A stretch of DNA of 11,741 nt, from assembly GCA_022563135.1 (NCBI GenBank), contig JADFNZ010000044.1, positions 1 to 11,741 of the forward strand. Reading direction: 5' to 3'. The notes under the pieces were generated by a model. That model worked only from the letters and a program-made list of their open reading frames with translations, was not told the origin of the DNA and did no database searches. The stretch's first letter is position 1. Every line of letters begins with the position of its first letter. Below, piece after piece: positions 6,617 to 11,741 of the stretch. Both the position numbers and the translations under genes were made by a program. This stretch comes from Chloroflexota bacterium (GTDB lineage: Bacteria; Chloroflexota; Dehalococcoidia; DSTF01; RBG-16-68-14).

Positions 6617-6651
6617 GCTCGGACCCTCGTGAAGAAGCGCTGTAACGTCAT
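6613..6651 (-). CDS. Short leader ORF overlapping the infC start
   Basis: ATG at 6651 opens a 12-codon frame, MTLQRFFTRVRA, whose TAG (6613-6615) overlaps the proposed infC ATA (6614-6616) by two bases. It lies within the predicted infC leader, starting about 8 nt from the predicted transcript end; the only upstream purine run is GAAAG. Ribosomes ending here would be placed directly on the infC start, so it could supply IF3 translation by reinitiation. It could also be chance, or, if one base is missing from the assembly, the true N-terminus of IF3. No homologue is recognised. Confidence 0.35.
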   Translation of the reverse strand: MTLQRFFTRVRA

Positions 6652-6665
6652 GCTTTCAGAGCGTA

Positions 6666-6695
6666 ACTATATCGAACCAGAACCGAGGCCGTCAA
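6666..6695 (-). promoter_or_regulatory. Promoter of the infC-rpmI-rplT operon
   Basis: TTGACG (6695-6690) and TATAGT (6671-6666) each match the sigma-70 hexamers at five of six positions, with an 18-bp spacer. The start would be near 6659, giving a leader of about 43 nt before the infC ATA. The promoter lies in the 92-bp gap after accB, so the ribosomal operon can be transcribed independently of the acc genes. Confidence 0.65.
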
Positions 6696-6708
6696 TGGGG
6701 GAAAGCTT

Positions 6709-7227
6709 CTAGAGAACGACGAGCAGCGGCGTTCCTTGGTCGACCCGCTGCCCGACAGAGACGTACACCGCCTTCACCGTGCCGCCGCGCCGCGCATGGA
6801 GGTCGTTCTGCATTTTCATCGCCTCGATCGTAATCACCACCTGCCCGGCCTCCACCTCGTCGCCGGGCTGGACCAGAATCTCCAGCACGACTCCGGACAT
6901 TGGCGAAGTGAGCACCCACTCGCCGCCCTCCGTCTCGGCCTCGACGTCGGCCGGGCCGCCCGCCCGGCGGCCGCGCCCGGCGCCGGGTGTGGTGACGGCG
7001 TAGAGGCGAGCGCCGATCAGGATGTGATAGCCGCGCGGGTTTTCTTCGGCGAAGACGTCGTACGGCTTATGGTCGAGCAGCAGGGAGTAGCGGGCCGTTT
7101 CGCCCACGCGTTCGAGCTCGAGCGGATACCAGTCGTCGCCCAAGCGTACGCGGAAACTTCCGTCGTGCTCCTCTACCTCTAGCTCGTGCTCCTGGTCAGC
7201 CAACTTCAGACGATAGGTTGAGGCCAT
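6709..7227 (-). CDS. accB: Biotin carboxyl carrier protein of an acyl-CoA carboxylase
   Basis: Carries the biotin that shuttles CO2 from biotin carboxylase to a carboxyltransferase. The 172 residues have an N-terminal domain of about 80 residues (MASTYRLKLADQEHELEVEE onward), a linker rich in Gly and Arg, and a C-terminal biotinyl domain from about 107. The domain contains PMSGVV, PGDEVEAGQ, and EAMKM with the biotinylated Lys138. The N-terminal part resembles the region joining carboxylase and biotinyl domains in alpha subunits of propionyl-CoA-type carboxylases rather than E. coli AccB, so the substrate may be acetyl-, propionyl- or another acyl-CoA. The ATG at 7227 follows AGGAG at 7232-7236, which overlaps the stop of the upstream small ORF. 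An earlier in-frame ATG at 7263 would only add residues inside that ORF. Confidence 0.88.
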   Translation of the reverse strand: MASTYRLKLADQEHELEVEEHDGSFRVRLGDDWYPLELERVGETARYSLLLDHKPYDVFAEENPRGYHILIGARLYAVTTPGAGRGRRAGGPADVEAETEGGEWVLTSPMSGVVLEILVQPGDEVEAGQVVITIEAMKMQNDLHARRGGTVKAVYVSVGQRVDQGTPLLVVL

Positions 7228-7234
7228 GGCTCTC

Positions 7235-7540
7235 CTATGCGCAGCCGTGGATGCCGCCCACATCCAGAGCCGCGACGCCGCTGCTCAGCGCGGCGGCGTT
7301 CGTCGGTGTACTGCTGTTCTGCATCGTCCCGTTCCCCAACTGACCGAAGCCGTTGTCGCCCCCGCAGCTCGCGTCCCCCGCCGTGGTGGTCGAGCAGGTG
7401 TAGCCGGTTCCCGACCGAACCGAGGCGGTGCCGGTGCCGGAAACCGGGGGCGGCCGCGGCCACGTGACCAGCGCGAGGAAGGTCGCACGCGAGGCCAAAG
7501 CGATGAGCACGACCAGGTTGGTACGGAGATGCTCGTTCAT
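7235..7540 (-). CDS. Small secreted-type protein with truncated RCC1-like repeat
   Basis: This 101-residue frame fills the gap between accC and accB. Residues 8-26 are hydrophobic (LVVLIALASRATFLALV) and could be a signal peptide or anchor. After a Pro-rich linker comes an RCC1-type blade: GYTCSTTTAGDASCGGDNG (46-64), GFGQLGNGT (64-72), then SSGVAALDVGGIHGCA (86-101), the start of the next repeat, which ends at once in TAG. The Trp usually found in the CWG of these repeats is Gly here. Bacterial RCC1-repeat proteins normally hold six or seven blades, so this is a fragment, either a decayed remnant or a short gene. I start it at ATG 7540; ATG 7570, inside the end of accC, is also possible. No good Shine-Dalgarno is seen for 7540. 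Its stop overlaps the accB ribosome site. Confidence 0.5.
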   Translation of the reverse strand: MNEHLRTNLVVLIALASRATFLALVTWPRPPPVSGTGTASVRSGTGYTCSTTTAGDASCGGDNGFGQLGNGTMQNSSTPTNAAALSSGVAALDVGGIHGCA

Positions 7541-7559
7541 CCGGAGAAATGATGATCGG

Positions 7560-9086
7560 CTAGCGCCCATGCCAGCCGCGCCTCTCAGACAGACGCCGCC
7601 CTTCGACGAGGCGGTCGCGACCCGCCGACAGCCAGCCACCGCCTCCGGCGGAGGATTCCAGGACGAGCGGCTGCCGCTTCTTCAGGTGCGTCAATACCGC
7701 GGCCACCAAGAGCGCGACCTGCTCGTCCGGATGGCCGTCCGGGGAGTCCATCTCAAACGACTCTTCGAGGAATGCCGTATGCACGTCCCCCTTAAGGAAG
7801 CGCTTGTCGGTGAGCAGCTGGAGATGGAACGGGATGTTGCTCTGGATGCCGACGATGACGTACTCGCGCAGCGCGCGCAGCATCCGCTGGATAGCGGCCT
7901 CCCGCGTCGGCCCCCAGCAGATCAGCTTGGCGAGCAACGGGTCGTAGTGATACGGGATCTCCACGCCGCTGTAGAGCGAGCTATCGACGCGCACGTCCGG
8001 CCCGCCGGGCTCCTCCACACAATCCACCCGGCCAAGCGACGGCATGAAGTTGTTGTAGGGGTCCTCGGCGGAGATGCGGCACTCGATCGCGTGCCCGCTT
8101 GGGTGGATGTCCTCCTGCCGGTAGGGGAGCGCCTCTCCGGCGGCGACGCGGATCTGGTCGGCCACGAGATCGAGGCGGGTGACGAGTTCCGTCACCGGAT
8201 GCTCGACCTGGAGACGCGCGTTCACCTCCAGGAAGTAAAAGTTGCCTTTCTTATCGAGGAGGAACTCGACCGTACCCGCGTTCTCGTAGTGGGCGGCCTT
8301 CGCGGCTGCGACCGCCGCTGCCAACATCTGGTTGCGCAGCTCAGGCCCGACGGCGATGGAGGGTGACTCCTCGACCAGCTTCTGGTGCCGCCGCTGGATC
8401 GAGCACTCGCGCTCGCCCAGGGCCACCGTGTTGCCGTGGCTGTCGGCCATGATCTGCACCTCAACGTGGCGGACTGGAGAGAGGTATTTCTCCACGTAGA
8501 CACCGCCGTGCCCGAAGGCGGCCTCCGCCTCACTGGATGCCACGCGCAGCGCATCCTCGAGCTCCTTCGCATTTGTCACGACGCGAATGCCCTTGCCGCC
8601 GCCGCCGGCCGTAGCCTTGATCAGCACGGGATAGCCGATCTTCTTGGCGATCTTCTTTGCCTCGCCGGGCCCCACTTCACCGTCAGCGCCCGGGACGACG
8701 GGGACGCCTGCCTCGCGCATACGCTGTCGCGCGATCACCTTGTCGCCCAACACACGCATCGCCTCCGGCGGCGGGCCGATGAACGTAACGTCGGCGTCAG
8801 CGCACTCCTGCGCGAAATCGGCGTTCTCTGAGAGGAAGCCGTAGCCGGGGTGGAGAGCGTCCGCGCCAGCCTCCTTCGCCACCTCGAGCAGCTTGGGGAT
8901 GTTGAGATAACTCTCTTTCGGCGGGCCGGCGCCCAGCAGGTACGCCTCGTCGGCGTAGCGCACGTGGAGCGCGTTGCGGTCGACGTCTGAGTACACGGCG
9001 ACCGTGGCGATACCGAGCTCTCGGCAGGTTCGCATCACCCGCAGGGCGATTTCGCCTCGGTTCGCTATCAGAATCTTCTTGAACAC
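7560..9086 (-). CDS. accC: Biotin carboxylase subunit of an acyl-CoA carboxylase
   Basis: ATP-grasp enzyme that carboxylates biotin on AccB using bicarbonate and ATP. The 508 residues start MFKKILIANRGEIALRVMRT. They carry HPGYGFLSEN (79-88), the glycine-rich ATP loop KATAGGGGKGIRVV (157-170), and the catalytic FLEVNARLQVEHPVTE (285-300) with Glu287, Arg291 and Glu295, equivalent to E. coli Glu288, Arg292 and Glu296. The last 60 or so residues (from about 446) extend beyond a minimal AccC and include a low-complexity SAGGGGWLSAGRDRL stretch, like the linker that precedes the biotinyl part in fused alpha subunits. I chose GTG 9086 because the family begins MxxKILIANRGEIA; a TTG at 9122 would add 12 non-conserved residues. 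Neither start has a clear Shine-Dalgarno. The carboxyltransferase must be encoded elsewhere. Confidence 0.94.
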   Translation of the reverse strand: MFKKILIANRGEIALRVMRTCRELGIATVAVYSDVDRNALHVRYADEAYLLGAGPPKESYLNIPKLLEVAKEAGADALHPGYGFLSENADFAQECADADVTFIGPPPEAMRVLGDKVIARQRMREAGVPVVPGADGEVGPGEAKKIAKKIGYPVLIKATAGGGGKGIRVVTNAKELEDALRVASSEAEAAFGHGGVYVEKYLSPVRHVEVQIMADSHGNTVALGERECSIQRRHQKLVEESPSIAVGPELRNQMLAAAVAAAKAAHYENAGTVEFLLDKKGNFYFLEVNARLQVEHPVTELVTRLDLVADQIRVAAGEALPYRQEDIHPSGHAIECRISAEDPYNNFMPSLGRVDCVEEPGGPDVRVDSSLYSGVEIPYHYDPLLAKLICWGPTREAAIQRMLRALREYVIVGIQSNIPFHLQLLTDKRFLKGDVHTAFLEESFEMDSPDGHPDEQVALLVAAVLTHLKKRQPLVLESSAGGGGWLSAGRDRLVEGRRLSERRGWHGR

Positions 9087-9143
9087 AGCGTGACTCGCGT
9101 CAAGGAAGGTAGCACGGGCCAAGCGGGAGCAGCAAGTGCCGTG

Positions 9144-9512
9144 CTATTCCGGCGATGCGTCCGCGTCGGGGGCGCGCAGGCCCGACACGCGACTCACAGG
9201 CAGTACGAAGAGGATGCCCTTGCCCGGCTCGGAGAGGTCGCCCATCAACTCCTCCGTCCGCTCTACGATCAGGTCAACGATCTCGTCCGGTACCACCGAG
9301 AAGATGGTTGTGCGCGGCACATCGTCGGCTTGGAGCAGATCGCGTACCGTAGGCATCATCGGCAGGTCATCGCGGTAGCCCTGCTCCTTCAGATTGCGTG
9401 TCCCCAGCCCTTCGAGGACCGTAATTGCCGGCGCGCCGGCGTCGTGCCAGACGGCCAGGATGTCGGTGAACTGGCTCGTGTCATGCAGTACAAGGAAGAC
9501 CATGCTAGGCAT
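9144..9512 (-). CDS. PII-like small protein paired with a cation/proton antiporter
   Basis: A 122-residue protein with the beta-alpha-beta-beta-alpha-beta order of the PII/CutA ferredoxin-like fold: MVFLVLHDTSQFTDILAVWH, then GAPAITVLEGLG (26-37), a loop (about 38-65) where PII has its T-loop, TIFSVVPDEIVDLIVERTEEL (69-89), and the terminal GDLSEPGKGILFVLPVSRV (91-109). This last stretch resembles the PxxGxxFVxPV end of PII proteins. Residues needed for classical GlnB function, such as the uridylylated Tyr51 motif, are not evident. The start is firm: AAGGAGG (9519-9525) lies 6 nt before ATG 9512. The gene overlaps the antiporter by 8 bp, so the two are translated together. I infer a regulatory role on the antiporter; the fold assignment is by pattern and not certain. 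Confidence 0.68.
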   Translation of the reverse strand: MPSMVFLVLHDTSQFTDILAVWHDAGAPAITVLEGLGTRNLKEQGYRDDLPMMPTVRDLLQADDVPRTTIFSVVPDEIVDLIVERTEELMGDLSEPGKGILFVLPVSRVSGLRAPDADASPE

Positions 9513-10722
9513 ATTCTGCCTCCTTCTCTTCAGCGAAGACGATCTTGAGCAGGACGGGTGTGACGAGCGTGGTCACGAGCACCATCAGCACCATGACCGA
9601 GAAGAGGTTCTGATCCACGAGCCCCTGCGCGAGACCCACGCTTGCGACGATCAGCCCGACCTCACCGCGAGAGATCATGCCGGTACCGATCTGCACAGAG
9701 CTGCGGATGTCCTCGCCAGCCAGGCGCGCGCCCAGGCCGGAGCCGATCACCTTCGAGACGACCGCGATCACGGAGATCACGGCGAGCAGAACTATATCCG
9801 AGACCTCGAAGCCGCCGGCATCGGCGGAGAGGCCGACCCCGACGAAGAAGATCGGCACAAAGAAGCCGTAGGCGATGGTGCGCATCTTCTCATCGATGAC
9901 GCGGTGGACATTCGTTCGCCGCAGCAACAACCCTGCCATAAACGCCCCGGTGATAAGGGCAACCCCGCCCACCTCTTCGGCGAACCAGGAGTAGACCAGC
10001 ATCACCACGATCGCCGTTACCAGGACACCTTCGCTCATTGGGGCGTTGGCCGACCAGCTCGCGAGTCTCGGCACCACGAGCAACCCGACGATGGTCGCGG
10101 CGGCGAAAAAGAGCGCGACGCGGCCGACGATGGTCAGGACTTCGGTGACGCCGCCTCCGCCGTCGCCCGTGTCGACGGCGAACGCAACGAAGAACGAGAG
10201 CACCAGGATGACGAGCACGTCGTCGATCACCGCAGCGGCCAGGATCGAGATCCCCTGGCGCTTCTGCAACACGCCGATCTCCATGAGCGTGCGTGCGGAG
10301 ATGCTGACGCTGGTCGCGGACAGAATGATGCCGACGAAGATCGCCTCTTTCGCCTCGAAGCCGAACGGGAGGGCGCCGAGAGAGCCAAAGACGAGCGGGA
10401 AGATGACGCCCATTGTGCCGGCGAGGATGGCGACCTTGCGCACCTTGGCCACTTCCGACAGGTCCGTCTCAAGGCCGGCGAGGAACATCAGGAAGACGAC
10501 GCCCAACTCCTTGAGCAGCAGGACGGTCTCCTCCAGGTGCGCTTCCTCGAGGAACTCCCTGCCGAACATATCGAGCAGGGACGGGCCGAGGATGACACCG
10601 ACCGCCAGCTCGCCGAGGACCGCCGGCTGCCCGAACCGGATCGCGAGGATGCCGGCGCCCTTCGCCGCGACGAGGACGATGGCGAGGGCGATCAGCAGTT
10701 CGAGGACGGGCAGCTCTTCCAT
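9505..10722 (-). CDS. CPA2-family monovalent cation/proton antiporter
   Basis: Inner-membrane secondary transporter exchanging Na+ or K+ for H+. The 405 residues contain about 12 hydrophobic segments and little cytoplasmic tail. Family motifs: GQPAVLGELAVGVILGPSLL (31-50), FLMFLAGLETD (77-87), SATSVSISARTLMEIG (135-150), AAAVIDDVLVILVLSF (162-177) with the ion-binding Asp167-Asp168, FFVGVGLSAD (292-301) and MISRGEVGLIVAS (349-361). The Asp-Asp pair is the form seen in electrogenic Na+/H+ antiporters of the NapA/NhaA type. KefB/C and many relatives carry a cytoplasmic TrkA-N domain; this one ends at EEKEAEYA without it. The ATG at 10722 is preceded in frame by TAG six codons upstream and has no visible Shine-Dalgarno. 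It is cotranslated with the PII-like gene. Confidence 0.92.
   Translation of the reverse strand: MEELPVLELLIALAIVLVAAKGAGILAIRFGQPAVLGELAVGVILGPSLLDMFGREFLEEAHLEETVLLLKELGVVFLMFLAGLETDLSEVAKVRKVAILAGTMGVIFPLVFGSLGALPFGFEAKEAIFVGIILSATSVSISARTLMEIGVLQKRQGISILAAAVIDDVLVILVLSFFVAFAVDTGDGGGGVTEVLTIVGRVALFFAAATIVGLLVVPRLASWSANAPMSEGVLVTAIVVMLVYSWFAEEVGGVALITGAFMAGLLLRRTNVHRVIDEKMRTIAYGFFVPIFFVGVGLSADAGGFEVSDIVLLAVISVIAVVSKVIGSGLGARLAGEDIRSSVQIGTGMISRGEVGLIVASVGLAQGLVDQNLFSVMVLMVLVTTLVTPVLLKIVFAEEKEAEYA
9519..9525 (-). promoter_or_regulatory. Ribosome binding site of the PII-like gene inside the antiporter gene
   Basis: The minus strand reads AAGGAGG within the last codons of the antiporter, 6 nt before ATG 9512. 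It decides the start in favour of 9512 over the ATG at 9503, and suggests the PII-like protein is made at a high rate relative to the antiporter, whose own start has no such site. Confidence 0.75.
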
Positions 10723-10809
10723 GGGCGCGGCTGCCGGCTACCCTAGCGGCCCGGCATGAGATGGAGCGTCATCCCACGTCCTCGGTGTCGGGTGCGTGTG
10801 CACGTCACC

Positions 10810-10838
10810 ATCATCAGGAAGAGGCGGGCTTGCGTCAA
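10810..10838 (-). promoter_or_regulatory. Candidate promoter of the antiporter operon
   Basis: TTGACG (10838-10833) and GATGAT (10815-10810), five and four matches to the consensus, are spaced by 17 bp in the 164-bp gap between thrS and the antiporter. The start would be near 10803, leaving a leader of about 80 nt. I see no riboswitch or strong terminator in the rest of this gap. Confidence 0.4.
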
Positions 10839-10886
10839 TCTAGCGGCGAGCGCCAGCCGTGAACGCCGGCTCTGCTTTCAAGGTCG

Positions 10887-11741
10887 CTAGCACCTACTGG
10901 TGACCTCATCCTTCAGCCGGTCGATGAGCTGGAAGAGCGGCAGCGCACCGAGGTTCGAGCCGTCGCGCTGGCGGACGGCGACGGCCTTCGCCTCCTGCTC
11001 GCGGTCGCCGACGACGAGCATGTAGGGCACCTTCAGCATCTGGGCGTCACGAATCTTCGCCTGCATCCGCTCACCGCGATCGTCGACCTCGACCCGCAGG
11101 CCCTCGGCGCGCAAGTTTTCGGCTACCTGATGGGCGTACTCTGCATGGCGGTCGGCGATGGGAATGATGGTGGCCTGCACTGGCGCGAGCCAGAGCGGGA
11201 AGGCGCCGCCGTACAGCTCGATCAGATAGGCCACTATCCGCTCCATGGTGCTGATAACGCCTCGATGGATGATCACAGGCCGGTGCTCCGCGCCGTCCTC
11301 GCCAATGTACTTTAGGTCGAACTGGGTAGGCAGGTGGAAGTCGATCTGGACCGTGGAGAATGTCTCTTCCCGGCCCATGGTGTCGCGTAGCTGGATGTCC
11401 AGCTTGGGGCCGTAGAAGGCGGCCTCGCCACGCGCTTCCGTGTAGGCTAGATCGAGATCGTTGAGCGCTTCGCGCAAGACATCTTCGGCCATGTCCCACA
11501 TTTCGTCGTTAGGAGCGTACTTCTCTTGATCATCCGGGTCGCGCAAGGAGAGTTGGTAGGAGTACTCCGTGATGCCTAACGTCTCGTAGGCCCGTTCGAC
11601 CAGCCGCATGACGTTGGAGAACTCGGCCTTCACCTGCTCCGGCGTGCAGAAGATGTGGGCGTCATTCAGCGTCATGGCGCGGACGCGGCTCAAGCCGCCG
11701 ACGACGCCCGACCGCTCGTACCGGTACATCGTGCCGAGCTC
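10887..11741 (-). CDS. thrS: Threonine-tRNA ligase (partial, N-terminus beyond window)
   Basis: Charges tRNA-Thr; cytoplasmic. The 284 visible residues are the C-terminal part of a protein usually around 600 long or somewhat more. They start within class II motif 2 (GGLSRVRAMTLNDAHIFC) and run through YGPKLDIQLRDTMGREE, the VQIDFHLP strand and IIHRGVISTMERIVAYLIE to motif 3 and the anticodon-binding domain (from about 185, APVQATIIPIADRHAEYA onward). His29 and His159 of the fragment correspond to the zinc ligands His385 and His511 of the E. coli enzyme; the zinc Cys is outside the window. The N-terminal TGS and editing domains cannot be assessed. The gene reads through the right edge without interruption. 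It is followed, 164 bp on, by the antiporter rather than by infC. Confidence 0.97.
   Translation of the reverse strand, partial: ELGTMYRYERSGVVGGLSRVRAMTLNDAHIFCTPEQVKAEFSNVMRLVERAYETLGITEYSYQLSLRDPDDQEKYAPNDEMWDMAEDVLREALNDLDLAYTEARGEAAFYGPKLDIQLRDTMGREETFSTVQIDFHLPTQFDLKYIGEDGAEHRPVIIHRGVISTMERIVAYLIELYGGAFPLWLAPVQATIIPIADRHAEYAHQVAENLRAEGLRVEVDDRGERMQAKIRDAQMLKVPYMLVVGDREQEAKAVAVRQRDGSNLGALPLFQLIDRLKDEVTSRC

Noticed and set aside
7560..7730. Possible frameshift at the low-complexity C-terminal end of AccC
   Set aside because: The frame stays open with normal codon use, the extension resembles linkers of related carboxylase subunits, and accB has its own start and ribosome site, so a split fusion is not needed.
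7428..8366. Plus-strand open frame of 312 codons opposite accC
   Set aside because: Overlaps the conserved AccC frame throughout most of its length and shows no recognisable motif.
9394..10746. Plus-strand open frame of 450 codons opposite the antiporter, rich in Asp, Glu, His and Arg
   Set aside because: It is the mirror of the antiporter codons in GC-rich DNA. The composition is typical of an antisense frame, no domain is recognisable, and the minus-strand frame has all CPA2 motifs.
10743..10814. Minus-strand frame of 23 codons beginning ATGATGGTG upstream of the antiporter
   Set aside because: Its first ATG codons overlap the candidate -10 element, so it would lie upstream of the transcript start, and it has no Shine-Dalgarno or recognisable sequence.
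10740..10847. Eight-base direct repeat CTAGCGGC at 10743-10750 and 10840-10847 in the thrS-antiporter gap
   Set aside because: Short, only two copies, unrelated to the candidate promoter spacing; could be chance in GC-rich DNA.

Overview
The window is GC-rich bacterial chromosome, densely packed with mostly housekeeping genes. Several proteins resemble what I would expect from Chloroflexota (Thermomicrobia- or Dehalococcoidia-like): the four-cysteine insert in PheS, a stand-alone Lrp-type RAM protein, the GDPD subtype behind pheT, and an antiporter paired with a PII-like protein. That assignment is inference from sequence style, not from a marker tree, and I hold it with moderate to low confidence. 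I see no phage, insertion sequence, CRISPR array, tRNA or rRNA.

Layout from left to right. (1) 3-839, minus: 5' part of a moeA-type molybdenum cofactor gene, cut by the window edge. (2) 905-1156, minus: a small stand-alone RAM (Lrp/AsnC effector-binding) protein. It is divergent from (3) 1273-4749, plus: pheS-pheT, followed by (4) 4746-5429, an overlapping glycerophosphodiester phosphodiesterase-like gene. (5) 5470-6616, minus and convergent with (4): infC-rpmI-rplT with its own promoter. (6) 6709-9086, minus: accC, a small RCC1-like fragment, and accB. (7) 9144-10722, minus: a CPA2 cation/proton antiporter gene overlapping a PII-like gene. (8) 10887-11741, minus: 3' part of thrS.

The window is a rearranged form of the thrS-infC-rpmI-rplT-pheS-pheT translation cluster known from gamma-proteobacteria. 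Here pheST lies convergent to infC-rpmI-rplT, and five genes (antiporter, PII-like, accC, RCC1-like fragment, accB) lie between thrS and infC. The translation genes supply two aminoacyl-tRNA synthetases, IF3, L35 and L20. AccC and AccB are the biotin carboxylase and biotin carrier halves of an acyl-CoA carboxylase whose carboxyltransferase is not in view.

The most unusual signals are these. infC appears to begin at an AUA codon with a good Shine-Dalgarno, and the stop codon of a 12-codon leader ORF overlaps that AUA; a one-base assembly error is the main alternative. The antiporter lacks a cytoplasmic TrkA-N domain but overlaps a PII-like protein that could serve as its regulatory subunit. 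A truncated RCC1-like piece sits between accC and accB. pheS and moeA have -10 elements placed so that transcription would begin at or next to the AUG, suggesting leaderless mRNAs. No dramatic new multi-gene system is evident.
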